Positions 23,986 through 32,826 of a stretch of 64,000 bases of DNA are shown here, piece by piece. Numbering within the stretch: the stretch's first letter is position 1; each line of letters starts with the position of its first letter. Under the pieces are notes generated by a model. It was given only the letters and a program-made list of their open reading frames with translations. It was not told the DNA's origin and made no database searches. The DNA lies in IMG/VR virus record IMGVR_UViG_3300025151_008277, positions 62,001-126,000 of that record; one strand, given 5' to 3'. A program made the position numbers and the translations under genes. Origin of the DNA: a virus.

Positions 23986-24346
23986 AACAGCATTATTAGC
24001 TGAATTAAATAACAACGTTTGCGAGATTAGGTTTATGAGACGTAACCCAAAAGAGGGTTCCCCGTCAACAAGGCGTATGCTTGCCTGTAATAATCTTAAT
24101 CTGTTAGGTAGTGTTAACGGTCGAACGGTTTTAAATTTTAAACCTAGTAGTTCTAGTCCCAGATATAACACTGCGAATGAAAATACAATTATTACATGGG
24201 ACGTTTTTATGCAAAACTGGCGTACTATAAACTGTGATAACGTGGAGCTTTTGAATACATGGTCTGATGATCAATTTTGGGATGTATTTAACGAAAGTTT
24301 CGCTCCATTATCTTCAGATGATAAGATAGCCTTTATGAATACATGA
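23972..24346 (+). CDS. Small SH3-fold-like phage protein (DUF2693-like)
   Basis: 124 residues. The order V-C-E-I-R-F-M-R-R...T-R-R-M-L-A-C-N...T-W-D-V-F-M-Q-N-W-R-T-I resembles the widespread T4-like small protein with a beta-barrel SH3-like fold (x-V-x-F-T-K-x-D-G-x-x-R-x-M-x-C...V-W-D...W-R). Its role is unknown. It overlaps both neighbours, as in a coupled operon. Confidence 0.6.
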   Translation: MKISRTALLAELNNNVCEIRFMRRNPKEGSPSTRRMLACNNLNLLGSVNGRTVLNFKPSSSSPRYNTANENTIITWDVFMQNWRTINCDNVELLNTWSDDQFWDVFNESFAPLSSDDKIAFMNT

Positions 24347-24669
24347 GTCAAGTTGAATTCATAGAAACACAATTTAAGTCAATTTTATTGGAAACTATAT
24401 CTGTAGAGCTGAGAGGTAAAACTGTAGCTAAAGGTAAGTTAGTTTTCTATGAATTCAAAGACTTTAATTTCAAATTTATATTTGACACTAATAAAAAATT
24501 TGAATTCCCTTATCCTTTCGATGTTGAGTCTAAATCTAAAGAGATTAGGCTTTCTTACCACAACAAGTTCATACATCACAACGATCCATTACAAAAGTTT
24601 AAGATGGTTAATTGTATGAAAAACTTAAAAAATAAGTTTTATAATTCCACGCTAGTAGTTAAAATATAA
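24343..24669 (+). CDS. Hypothetical protein (108 aa)
   Basis: Phe- and Lys-rich beta-type protein, no membrane segment, no recognised domain. The start overlaps the stop of the previous gene (ATGA), and the helicase gene follows after 5 bases. Probably co-transcribed from the 22512 promoter. Confidence 0.65.
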   Translation: MSQVEFIETQFKSILLETISVELRGKTVAKGKLVFYEFKDFNFKFIFDTNKKFEFPYPFDVESKSKEIRLSYHNKFIHHNDPLQKFKMVNCMKNLKNKFYNSTLVVKI

Positions 24670-24674
24670 CTCGA

Positions 24675-26306
24675 ATGAGAAAATACTTTCCTCAAGGTTA
24701 TACCCCTACGGTTAAGCAGGAGTCTGTACTTGATTTGATTGGTGATAAGTTTTTTAACAATAAAAAGTTTCTTATCATACAAGCACCTACTGGAACAGGT
24801 AAGAGCTTTATATCTAAAACTGTAGCAAACGCAGCTAGACAGTGCACTAAGCAGTTTAGGGAGCTAGTTACATCAGGGGACATATACAAGACTCATGGCT
24901 TTGACGGCAGTTACGTTTATGCTGATAAAGTCTATAGTGAACCAGCTCATGGTTGCTTCTCGTTAACTATAACCAAGACGCTTCAAGATCAATATGCTAA
25001 CTTATTTGATGATACAACTGTATTCAAAGGTAAGTCAAATTATGATTGCGCGTTATTTCCAGAGTTTGAAGTTGATACAGCTCCTTGCTCCTATATTGGT
25101 AAACAAAAAGTAGAGTGTTTAGCTAATAAGTGTTGTAGCTACTACAATAAGCGAGATGAATCTCTTACTAGTCAGTTTAGTAGTTTGAGTTATAGTAAGT
25201 TTCTTACTATGGAAGACCATACTAAACGTAGACAGTACTTAGTATTAGATGAAGCTTCAGAGTTAGAGTCGGAGTTAGTTAAAGAATTTACCTTCTCTCT
25301 ACCTCATAAAGACCTCCGAAAGAAGGGTATCATATTTAAAAATAGTTCTAATAGAACAAAGCTATTTGAAAACCTATTTGAGTGTTATGGTGAGTTAAAA
25401 AACTACTTAGATGACGTTAAGAGACTTATTAACAGAAAGAAAACCACCTACACTAATGAAAGTAACCTGGTAAGAGACTATAAAAAGTTTAATAAAATAG
25501 CGCTCGGTCTAAAAACTCTAATTAACACTTATAGGGAAAGTAAGTATATCGTTGAACGAGATAGTTTAGAGACAACGTTTATACCTCTCAAGGTAGATGT
25601 ACTCAGTAAACACATATTCGACCATGCTGAGAAGATTGTTTTACTATCAGCTACAATAGTAGGTGTAAAGAGCTTTGCAAAGTCGTTAGGTATTAGTGAA
25701 GATAACTTTGACTATATTAATATAGAGAGTAATTTTGACGCTAAAAGGTCTCCGATTTTCGTTTATAAAGATACTCCCCTTAATGCTAAGAACTTAAACT
25801 CGACTTTACCTACTATAGTAGATAGAATTGAAGGATTATTAGAACATCATCCTGAAGATAAAGGAATTATACATACTCAGAGTAATGTAATTACAGAATA
25901 TATTAGAGACTTTATCGATAAGAAGTATGCTAAGAGAATGTTATTTAGGGAACCCGGTATTAAAAACGAGACAATACTAAAACTTCATACTGAAAGTCCT
26001 GAGCCTACAGTGTTAGTTAGTCCATCTATGACATATGGGGTCGATTTGAAAGATCATTTAGGTAGATTTCAGGTAGTAGTTAAACTACCATACCTTCCAT
26101 GGCGAGATAAACGAGCAGAAATGATTAGAAAGATTGATGAGAAATGGTACACTTATAAAATGCTTTCTAATCTCATTCAAGCTTGTGGTAGAACTACTAG
26201 AGGTGAAGAAGATCATAGTGTTACCTATATAATGGACTCTACTTTCTTGCGTATATTAGATATATATAGCGAAGATATTCCATCATACTTCTTAAAACGA
26301 CTATGA
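24675..26306 (+). CDS. Superfamily 2 helicase, XPD/DinG type with Fe-S cluster
   Basis: 543 residues. Walker A A-P-T-G-T-G-K-S at 37-44. A cysteine group near 124-155 (C-A-L-F-P, A-P-C-S, V-E-C, N-K-C-C) fits the four-cysteine Fe-S domain of XPD/DinG 5'-3' helicases. The DEAD-box equivalent is D-E-A-S, not D-E-A-H. L-S-A-T-I marks motif III, and Q-A-C-G-R-T-T-R is motif VI. T4 has the unrelated Dda and UvsW; a DinG-type enzyme just before tail genes is a different arrangement. It probably unwinds DNA during replication or repair. Confidence 0.88.
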   Translation: MRKYFPQGYTPTVKQESVLDLIGDKFFNNKKFLIIQAPTGTGKSFISKTVANAARQCTKQFRELVTSGDIYKTHGFDGSYVYADKVYSEPAHGCFSLTITKTLQDQYANLFDDTTVFKGKSNYDCALFPEFEVDTAPCSYIGKQKVECLANKCCSYYNKRDESLTSQFSSLSYSKFLTMEDHTKRRQYLVLDEASELESELVKEFTFSLPHKDLRKKGIIFKNSSNRTKLFENLFECYGELKNYLDDVKRLINRKKTTYTNESNLVRDYKKFNKIALGLKTLINTYRESKYIVERDSLETTFIPLKVDVLSKHIFDHAEKIVLLSATIVGVKSFAKSLGISEDNFDYINIESNFDAKRSPIFVYKDTPLNAKNLNSTLPTIVDRIEGLLEHHPEDKGIIHTQSNVITEYIRDFIDKKYAKRMLFREPGIKNETILKLHTESPEPTVLVSPSMTYGVDLKDHLGRFQVVVKLPYLPWRDKRAEMIRKIDEKWYTYKMLSNLIQACGRTTRGEEDHSVTYIMDSTFLRILDIYSEDIPSYFLKRL

Positions 26307-26321
26307 AAATATGACAGAAGT

Positions 26322-26329
26322 AATAAATA
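26322..26329 (+). promoter_or_regulatory. Late promoter box (AATAAATA)
   Basis: Ends 6 bases before the TTG start of the gp15-like gene. Confidence 0.55.
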
Positions 26330-26335
26330 TTATTA

Positions 26336-27019
26336 TTGAAAACTCAATATTACGGCTTTGAAATAAAAGATATTATGAAGCAGTTCGTTTCTGCTTTTAA
26401 TAGTATCGTTATCGACAGATATAATAAAAACAGAGTTGTCCAAGAAAAGATTCAAGCTAATTTCGTTTATGCTCCTAAGGAGAGAGTAATCCACGACTTA
26501 GTAAATAAGAATCAACATTTAAAATTACCTGTAGTAGCTGTTTCTATGAACAGTGTTACTAGAGATAATGAGAGAGTGTTTAATAAGATACCTGGTTTTT
26601 ACGTATCAAGAGCTCCTTCCGTAAGCGCAGGAGCTACCACAACAAATTTCTTTCCTTCTCCAATACCAGTTAATATAGGAGTTACAATGGATATATTAAC
26701 TAGGTTTCAAACTGATATGGATCAAATTATTAGTAATTTTGTACCATATAATAACCCGTATATTATTATAAGTTGGAAGCTCCCTAGTTCTCAAAACTTA
26801 TCTGAAAATTTAGAAATAAGATCTGAAGTATTATGGGATGGTAATATTAGTTTATCTTACCCTGAAAAGCTTTCTGGGGTAGAACCATACAGAGTTTCTG
26901 CGACGACTAACTTTACAATTAAAGGTTGGTTGTTTAAGAAAAATATTGATAGTACGGTCGCTAATATTTTCACAATCGACCAAAAATTTGTACCAGTAAG
27001 CGGATTCGAATATGAGTAG
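26336..27019 (+). CDS. Tail sheath stabilizer/completion protein, gp15-like
   Basis: 227 residues. Y-Y-G-F-E-I-K-D near the start, P-S-P-I-P-V, T-R-F-Q-T-D-M-D-Q-I-I and a P-Y-N-N-P-Y segment follow T4 gp15 (P-S-P-I, T-R-Y-x-D-D-M-x-Q-I-V, P-Y-F). A W-L-F-K segment near the end matches G-W-M-Y-P in gp15. The protein caps the tail tube and sheath where the head joins. The start is a TTG, supported by gp15 N-terminal length and by the late box 6 bases upstream; no in-frame ATG gives a full protein. Confidence 0.78.
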   Translation: MKTQYYGFEIKDIMKQFVSAFNSIVIDRYNKNRVVQEKIQANFVYAPKERVIHDLVNKNQHLKLPVVAVSMNSVTRDNERVFNKIPGFYVSRAPSVSAGATTTNFFPSPIPVNIGVTMDILTRFQTDMDQIISNFVPYNNPYIIISWKLPSSQNLSENLEIRSEVLWDGNISLSYPEKLSGVEPYRVSATTNFTIKGWLFKKNIDSTVANIFTIDQKFVPVSGFEYE

Positions 27020-27491
27020 ATCAATAAAATACAGCAGTAAACTAACCTCGGTTACTAGTTTTAGCGGTAACTTTGACGCTCAATCTCTTTCAGCACGACC
27101 GCAACTTACTCGTGGCAATACCTTTACTACATTAACTTGTGGTTTCTCAGGTCAGAGCAGAACGTTTGAAGGTTATAGTTTTGATAGTGTAGAATCAGTT
27201 TTATTGAGCTGTCAAAATAATACTAATGTTTTTGTAAGTGGTGGTGACCCTAGTCTTACAAACTGGCCTATATCAGGTTTTACATCTATTTCAACACTTT
27301 GTGACGGTACAACCCTTGATCCTCCCATATCTGGTATTATAATTGGCGGATACACTATAAATAGTTACAGTAGTATGACTATCAAGTTCCCTGAGATCTC
27401 AGCTACAGGTAATATTGACATTTTATTAATGAATGCTGCTGGTTACGGTAGTATGGTGAAGGATTTAAGTACAACAATAACAATAAACTAA
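27012..27491 (+). CDS. Hypothetical structural protein
   Basis: 159 residues, Ser/Thr/Gly-rich and beta-type, without charged clusters, resembling an Ig-like or decoration domain. It overlaps the gp15-like gene by 8 bases and is one base from the portal gene, so it is very likely a virion or assembly protein. No family recognised. Confidence 0.6.
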   Translation: MSRSIKYSSKLTSVTSFSGNFDAQSLSARPQLTRGNTFTTLTCGFSGQSRTFEGYSFDSVESVLLSCQNNTNVFVSGGDPSLTNWPISGFTSISTLCDGTTLDPPISGIIIGGYTINSYSSMTIKFPEISATGNIDILLMNAAGYGSMVKDLSTTITIN

Positions 27492-27492
27492 C

Positions 27493-29247
27493 ATGGATAC
27501 AGGTAAAAGTTCAACTTTTGGAAGAAATTTGCAGCAATTTATATCAAACGCGCTACCATATAGGTCGCCAGCTGCGATTATCGACGACGTACAGCAAGAT
27601 AACCCTAAGTTTAAGGAATTTTATCAAGCTGGGTCTTTGCGACAGGATCTTTTATCGAAGCACTCCGTGGTTACACCTAAAGTACCTGAATCTGATCACC
27701 CTGTAGGTAATTTTTTAGCTGATCGAGCATACAACCAGTTAATGTATGCTAATCTTGACGTTGATAAGGGTAAAAGATTAAGAGATTATCGTATGATGGG
27801 AGCTTTTGCTGAAGTTGCTGATGCCTTAGATGAGATTTGTGACGAGTTTTTGTGCGAGGATGATATGGGTAAGGTTATTGAACTACAATTTAGAGATATA
27901 ATCGACTTTGATCCTTTAGTTAGTAAGCAACTACGAGAAGAGTTTAATAATTTTATCAACATCTTTGAGCTTAAAGAAAAAGGTTGGGAGTATTTGAGGT
28001 ATTTGTTAACAGATGGTGAGGTTTATTTTGAAAATATTATTCATAAGAAACATCCTGAGAGCGGTATACTTGGTGTAGTTAATATTCCTACTCATATTAT
28101 TGATCCTGTGTATGATAATTACCAGAATATGTCTATTAAAGCTTTTTTGTTGCGTAAATTAAAACATCACAAAGATGATCAACGTAACGCAGGTCAAAGC
28201 TCTGTGCATTTAAAAGATAAAGACTTTATTCCTCTTGATAGAAATCAAATTACGTACATTAACTCAGGTACTTGGAACGAAGATAAAACGTTTAGAGTGC
28301 CATTTATTGAAAATGCTCGCCGAGCTTATCGTCAGTTAACGTTGGTAGAAGATTCTGTTATTATTTACCGACTAGTAAGAGCTCCTGAACGTCTTGTTTT
28401 TAACGTCGACGTTGGTAATATGAGTCCTCCTAAAGCAGAAGGATACATGCGCAAGCTAATGCAGAACTATTGGTCTAAGAAAACGTTTAACTTAGATGAG
28501 AGTAAGAGAGTTAACTCCTTTAACCCACAATCTATACTTGATGCTTTCTGGTTCCCTAAAAGAGAAGGCAGTAATGGTACGTCAGTTGATTCTTTACCTG
28601 GCGGAGCTAACTTAGGTGAACTTCAAGACTTAGTATACTTTGTTAAAAAGCTATATAAAGCTCTGAAGGTGCCTACTAATAGAGCAGAAATCGAAAGCAC
28701 GTATCAAGCTGATGCGAATGTACTTAGAGAAGAGCTTAAGTTTGCTAATTTTATCGTGAGACTACAGGCTAGTTTTGCTAAAGGATTGAAAGAGTCTTTT
28801 GTAACTCATCTTAAATTAAAAAAGATGTGGAAGAATTTTGAGTTAAGAGAGAATGCTTTTGATTTAGTTTTCACTCCACCTCGTAATTACCATGAGTTAC
28901 GTAAGCAACAAATTATGGACTTGAAGTTAGGTAACTTCAACACTATTACTCAGAACGAATCCATCTCTAAGGGGTATGCTCAGAAGGTATACTTAGGTTG
29001 GAACGATGAACAGATTAAAGCTAATAGAGAATGGCTTCGCAAAGATGCATCTCTTCAACACGAGATTGGTAAAATTCAAGAAGGTGGTAGTGATTGGAAC
29101 GCTGGTAGTGCTGCAGGACCAGATCTCGGCGCTGGAGTAGATCAGGGTGAAGATACACCTCCTGAATTCGGTCCTTCACCTGGAGGTGAACCCGAAACTG
29201 GTGAAGAACCTGAAGCTTCTGCACCGGAGCCGCCACCAGAAGCCTAA
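27493..29247 (+). CDS. 20: Portal vertex protein gp20
   Basis: Forms the dodecameric portal through which DNA enters the head and to which the tail joins. 584 residues; R-D-Y-R-M-M-G near 96, a L-D-E-I-C-D-E segment, D-G-E-V-Y-F-E, P-x-H-I-I-D-P, the R-A-P-E-R-L-V-F-N-V-D-V-G-N-M core near 297-311 and F-W-F-P-K-R are typical gp20 blocks. The last 45 residues are a Pro/Glu/Gly-rich acidic tail. Followed after 9 bases by the gp13-like gene with its own late box. Confidence 0.95.
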   Translation: MDTGKSSTFGRNLQQFISNALPYRSPAAIIDDVQQDNPKFKEFYQAGSLRQDLLSKHSVVTPKVPESDHPVGNFLADRAYNQLMYANLDVDKGKRLRDYRMMGAFAEVADALDEICDEFLCEDDMGKVIELQFRDIIDFDPLVSKQLREEFNNFINIFELKEKGWEYLRYLLTDGEVYFENIIHKKHPESGILGVVNIPTHIIDPVYDNYQNMSIKAFLLRKLKHHKDDQRNAGQSSVHLKDKDFIPLDRNQITYINSGTWNEDKTFRVPFIENARRAYRQLTLVEDSVIIYRLVRAPERLVFNVDVGNMSPPKAEGYMRKLMQNYWSKKTFNLDESKRVNSFNPQSILDAFWFPKREGSNGTSVDSLPGGANLGELQDLVYFVKKLYKALKVPTNRAEIESTYQADANVLREELKFANFIVRLQASFAKGLKESFVTHLKLKKMWKNFELRENAFDLVFTPPRNYHELRKQQIMDLKLGNFNTITQNESISKGYAQKVYLGWNDEQIKANREWLRKDASLQHEIGKIQEGGSDWNAGSAAGPDLGAGVDQGEDTPPEFGPSPGGEPETGEEPEASAPEPPPEA

Positions 29248-29250
29248 ATA
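29243..29250 (+). promoter_or_regulatory. Late promoter box (CCTAAATA)
   Basis: CTAAATA-type box overlapping the gp20 stop and ending 6 bases before the ATG at 29257. Confidence 0.55.
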
Positions 29251-29256
29251 ATTAAA

Positions 29257-30558
29257 ATGGCAACTACAACATGGTCAGATTCATTTTTAAGCGCAGGTAG
29301 TCATTTATTCTCTACTAATCTTGCTAATAAAATAGCTAAGTACCAAGATTTAGCAGATAGAATATGTTACGATCTAGGATACCCTTTAGTTAATCTAGAG
29401 ATTCACGGTCAGCAACTGTATACTAATATAGCGCGCTCAGTGGAAATGTTTAGTAAGTTCGCTGGGTACACAGAAGAATTTTTAGTTTTTGATAGTAGCC
29501 TTTATACTCGTGGTAAAGGTTTAAATATAGAAAAATTATTAACCAATACACCTGAGTTAACAAGTACGTATGCTACTACTTTACAAACTACCCAGGCTAC
29601 AACTAATACGGTTGCTACACTTACTTCAATTGATTTCGAAGCTAATTCTGACGATACATTTATTACAGTCTTTCAGTTTGATGTTTCTGATATAGTTGTA
29701 GATCCATCTGAATATACCTTTACTGTTACACTAGGAGATACTAATACTCAAATTACTAAACTACTTTCGGTAGCTACGTCTGGTGTTCCAACAGCAACAG
29801 TAAGTGAAACTGAGTTCGGTACTGTTTTTACCACTTCCACTGAAATTTTTGAGCTAAGTACTACAGTAGCTAGTAACTTAATATCTATTGGGTTAGTTCC
29901 TAAGACTGATAAATCTGGTTCTATAGTAGCAAACAGAAACGCTACAGTTATTAACGATACTACGACAACAACACTTACTACACAAAAAGCTATTATAGCT
30001 AATTTTGATGAACTAACCAAACAATATCGTAAAGTTATTGAAGTATATAGCTTTGACGAAGCTAGTAATAGCGGTATCAATAACCTTTTTACCATCGAGC
30101 AGACATTAGCGCAACAAACTTATTTTAGTTATGCTATGGGTAACTATGGATTTGATTTAATTAGTTGGTATATATTAAAGCAGTGGATGGAAACGAGAGA
30201 GAAAATGCTCTCTATACGTCGTACGTTTAAGTTTGATGATAGGACTCAGCATTTACATTTGTTCCCTGAACCAAAAACAGGAGAAAGCTTTTACGGGGTA
30301 GTAGGAGCTTATGTTGAAAAACCAATTAGAGACTTAATTGTAGAGCCATGGGTCTTTCAGTACGCATCTGCATTAACTAAAATATCAATCGGTAGGGTTC
30401 GTAGTAAGTTCGGTGGTACTCAATTATTTGGTGGAGGTACATTAGATACTTCCTTGTTACAAGAAGGTCTTTCAGAGAAGAAAGAGTTGGAGCAAATGTT
30501 ATTGACTGGTACTCCAGGATTTGGTGACGCAGCTCCGCCTCAATTCTTCGTAGGATGA
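29257..30558 (+). CDS. Neck protein, gp13-like, with an internal insertion
   Basis: 433 residues. The ends match the neck protein of marine T4-like phages: an N-terminal L-Y-T-N-I-A-R-S-V-E-M-F helix, and a C-terminal Y-A-S-A-L-T-K-I...S-K-F-G-G...G-G-G-T-L-D ending P-P-Q-F-F-V-G. Between about 95 and 250 lies a Thr/Val/Ser-rich beta domain that looks inserted and is probably surface exposed. The protein would seal the portal after packaging. The downstream start overlaps its stop by 4 bases. Confidence 0.6.
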   Translation: MATTTWSDSFLSAGSHLFSTNLANKIAKYQDLADRICYDLGYPLVNLEIHGQQLYTNIARSVEMFSKFAGYTEEFLVFDSSLYTRGKGLNIEKLLTNTPELTSTYATTLQTTQATTNTVATLTSIDFEANSDDTFITVFQFDVSDIVVDPSEYTFTVTLGDTNTQITKLLSVATSGVPTATVSETEFGTVFTTSTEIFELSTTVASNLISIGLVPKTDKSGSIVANRNATVINDTTTTTLTTQKAIIANFDELTKQYRKVIEVYSFDEASNSGINNLFTIEQTLAQQTYFSYAMGNYGFDLISWYILKQWMETREKMLSIRRTFKFDDRTQHLHLFPEPKTGESFYGVVGAYVEKPIRDLIVEPWVFQYASALTKISIGRVRSKFGGTQLFGGGTLDTSLLQEGLSEKKELEQMLLTGTPGFGDAAPPQFFVG

Positions 30559-31013
30559 TACATAAAAAAGGAGATTTTAAAAAAGGTCTTTTTAGACCAA
30601 AAAATAAAAACAAGTACATCGGTCAAAAGCACCCAGCTTACAGAAGCTCTTGGGAGCTTTATTTTTTTCAGTGGTGTGATCGTAACCCTAATGTACTTGA
30701 ATGGGCTTCTGAAGCAGTAATTGTTCCATATATTTCCCCTTTAGACAATAAAGTACATAGATATTTTGTTGATAACATATTAATACTAAAAGAGGGTAGT
30801 AAGAACGTAAAATACCTTGTAGAGATTAAACCGTATAAACAAACTATACCACCTAACGCTACAAGAAGAAAAAAAAGAGAGACATTGCTACACGAACAAG
30901 CAACATATGAGGTTAATAAAGTTAAATGGGAAGCTGCGTCAGAATGGGCAAAGAAAAACGGTTACAAATTCATTATCATCACAGAGAAAGAACTATTTCC
31001 TGAGAAAAAGTAG
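30555..31013 (+). CDS. Head completion nuclease gp4-like
   Basis: 152 residues. K-Y-I-G, Y-R-S-S-W-E-L, F-F-Q-W-C-D-x-N-P, a W-A-S-E segment and H-R-Y-F-V-D are the gp4/gp50 head completion blocks. Together with the later V-E-I-K they form a TnsA/PD-(D/E)XK nuclease site (E, D, E-x-K). In T4, gp4 trims or protects the packaged DNA end before the tail attaches. Confidence 0.88.
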   Translation: MIHKKGDFKKGLFRPKNKNKYIGQKHPAYRSSWELYFFQWCDRNPNVLEWASEAVIVPYISPLDNKVHRYFVDNILILKEGSKNVKYLVEIKPYKQTIPPNATRRKKRETLLHEQATYEVNKVKWEAASEWAKKNGYKFIIITEKELFPEKK

Positions 31014-31021
31014 TTTATAAG

Positions 31022-31029
31022 TATAAATA
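31022..31029 (+). promoter_or_regulatory. T4-type late promoter box (TATAAATA), with leader
   Basis: Exact TATAAATA; it ends 23 bases before the ATG of gene 21. This is one of the few late boxes here that leaves room for a leader. Confidence 0.75.
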
Positions 31030-31052
31030 TTTAGTAAAAGTAATTTAAGCAA

Positions 31053-31712
31053 ATGGCATTTAAACTTTTAGTAGAAAAACCGGACCTTAGCGAATTCGAA
31101 TACATCGTTGAAGAAAAGAACTCTAAAGAGCCTTCCAAGCTTTATATTCAGGGACCATTCATGATGGCATCTGAGAAAAATCGTAATAATAGAGTTTACG
31201 ATCTCGAAGAAATGGCTAAAGAAGTCGACCGCTATACAGCAGAAATGATCGATGAAAACAGAGCAATGGGTGAACTTAATCATCCTACTACTGCAGAAGT
31301 TGATCTTGAACGTGCTTGTCATGTCGTCACAGAGCTCACTCAAAAAGATAACGTCTTTTATGGTAAGTCTAAAGTTTTAAGTACTCCTTGCGGTCAAATC
31401 GTAAGAAGTCTTGTTATGGACGGTGTAAAAGTAGGAGTCTCTAGTAGAGCATTAGGTCAAGTAGCAGAAAATCCTGCAGGTCATTCTGAAGTAAAGGATA
31501 TGAAGTTAATTGCCATTGATTGTGTTGCTGATCCTTCCTTTCCTGCAGCTTTTGTTAACGGAATCCTCGAATCTAAACAATGGGTACTTGCTGATGATGG
31601 TAAGTATGAAGAAATCTACAATAAATTTGAAAAGGGTGTGAGTAAGCTACCTAAAAAGGATTTAGATAGCTATTTAAGGGAACATATAATTAGTTTCATA
31701 AAAAACTTTTAA
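31053..31712 (+). CDS. 21: Prohead core protease gp21
   Basis: The serine protease that matures the prohead. 219 residues: I-Q-G-P-F-M near 32-37, N-R-N-N-R-V-Y, G-E-L-N-H-P (catalytic His, H77), and G-V-S-S-R-A-L-G near 128-135 (catalytic Ser). A D-C-V-A-D-P-S-F segment follows. It cuts after (L/I)-x-E; a matching site lies in the capsid protein. It is placed before the scaffold and capsid genes as in T4. Confidence 0.93.
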   Translation: MAFKLLVEKPDLSEFEYIVEEKNSKEPSKLYIQGPFMMASEKNRNNRVYDLEEMAKEVDRYTAEMIDENRAMGELNHPTTAEVDLERACHVVTELTQKDNVFYGKSKVLSTPCGQIVRSLVMDGVKVGVSSRALGQVAENPAGHSEVKDMKLIAIDCVADPSFPAAFVNGILESKQWVLADDGKYEEIYNKFEKGVSKLPKKDLDSYLREHIISFIKNF

Positions 31713-31717
31713 TTTAC

Positions 31718-31725
31718 AATAAATA
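31718..31725 (+). promoter_or_regulatory. Late promoter box (AATAAATA)
   Basis: Ends 3 bases before ATG 31729 and exactly 6 before the second ATG at 31732, which suggests the second ATG is used. Confidence 0.55.
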
Positions 31726-31728
31726 ATT

Positions 31729-31881
31729 ATGATGGACAAAAGCTTAAAAGAATCAATTAAGTCTTTTTTGAGTAATCTGGGCAATAAAGACTACAGTAAC
31801 GCTAATAAAGACTTGAATAAAGCGATTGAGCGTAAGCTTCAAGAGCGGATCAATAAAGCATATAAAAAGGATTTATTTTAA
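31729..31881 (+). CDS. Small prohead core-like protein (50 aa)
   Basis: An intact short frame between genes 21 and 22: D-K-S-L-K-E-S-I, then Y-S-N-A-N-K-D-L-N-K-A-I and K-L-Q-E-R-I. Small proteins with this lysine-rich helical pattern sit at the same place in marine T4-like phages and are thought to belong to the prohead core. Two adjacent ATGs (31729 and 31732) are possible starts; promoter spacing favours the second. The scaffold start follows one base after its stop. Confidence 0.7.
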   Translation: MMDKSLKESIKSFLSNLGNKDYSNANKDLNKAIERKLQERINKAYKKDLF

Positions 31882-31882
31882 A

Positions 31883-32752
31883 ATGAGCAACATAACTGAT
31901 ACACTAAAAGAGGCTGCCAAGGACGTTGTTTCTGAGGAGACCCTTCAAGCAATTGAACAGGCCTTCCAAGAACAATTAGACGAGAAGGCAGAGGAGCGTT
32001 CTAAGATTGCAGTCGAAGCTGCTCTTAATGAACAAGACGAGAAATACGCAACTAAGTTAGAGGCTTTACTTGAGGCTATCGACAAAGATCATTGTCGTAA
32101 GCTGAATAAGGTGGTTGAGTCCCTTGATACTGATAGAACTAATAAGCTCAAGCAGATTATTAAGAAGTATCAAACAGAACTTAACACAGAAGCTGCTAAA
32201 TTAAGAGACACAATCGTAGAGAGTGTTTCTGATTACTTAGATTCTTATATTGACGAAGCTATTCCTGCTGATTCAATTCAGGAAGCTGTTGATAATAAGA
32301 AAGCGATTAATATTCTTGAAAGCTTCCGTAAGACTCTTGGTGTTGATCTCGCTCTTGCTAACGAATCTATTCGTGACGGTGTCATGGATGGTAAGAAGCG
32401 CTTAGATGAGTCAGTATCTCATGCTACTAAGTTAGAAGAGAAGAACAGTGCTCTAGAGAATGAATTAACTGAACTTAAGAAATCAGTTTATCTGTCTGAG
32501 AAGACAAGATCTTTTGATGAGAAGAAGACTAAATTCATTAATAAGACTTTCGAAGGTAAAGACATGGAATTCATCGAAGAAAACTTTGACTATACCGTGA
32601 AAATGTTTGAGAAAAAGCATACCGAGGTGCTTGATGTACTGAAGGAAGATGCTATTTCTGAGTCAGAAGTGAAAGATAACGTCGATCAAGAGTTGACTAC
32701 TGAGAAGGTTGTTAAGAACCCTTATGTTGACCAATTATCTAGAATTATCTAA
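31883..32752 (+). CDS. 22: Prohead scaffold protein gp22
   Basis: 289 residues, almost entirely charged coiled coil (Glu/Lys/Asp rich), with a C-terminus like other gp22 proteins (F-I-x-x-N-F-D-Y-T-V near 240 and V-D-Q-L-S-R-I-I at the end). It forms the core on which gp23 assembles and is then digested by gp21. A frame from 31826 is open, but it would overlap the 50-residue gene; M-S-N-I-T-D at 31883 is the better start. Confidence 0.88.
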   Translation: MSNITDTLKEAAKDVVSEETLQAIEQAFQEQLDEKAEERSKIAVEAALNEQDEKYATKLEALLEAIDKDHCRKLNKVVESLDTDRTNKLKQIIKKYQTELNTEAAKLRDTIVESVSDYLDSYIDEAIPADSIQEAVDNKKAINILESFRKTLGVDLALANESIRDGVMDGKKRLDESVSHATKLEEKNSALENELTELKKSVYLSEKTRSFDEKKTKFINKTFEGKDMEFIEENFDYTVKMFEKKHTEVLDVLKEDAISESEVKDNVDQELTTEKVVKNPYVDQLSRII

Positions 32753-32826
32753 TTTAAACTTGTTGAGGTACTTGCTACCTGATCTCCAATGTAAAGGACC
32801 CTTTTAAACCCAATATATAAAATATT

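Noticed and set aside
29021-29236. Open frames opposite or inside the gp20, gp23, fibre and adhesin genes
   Set aside because: They are shadow frames of strongly coding genes, with no promoter, ribosome site or protein-like composition.
31826-31882. Longer gp22 start
   Set aside because: It runs through the small core-protein gene; ATG 31883 is one base after that gene's stop.
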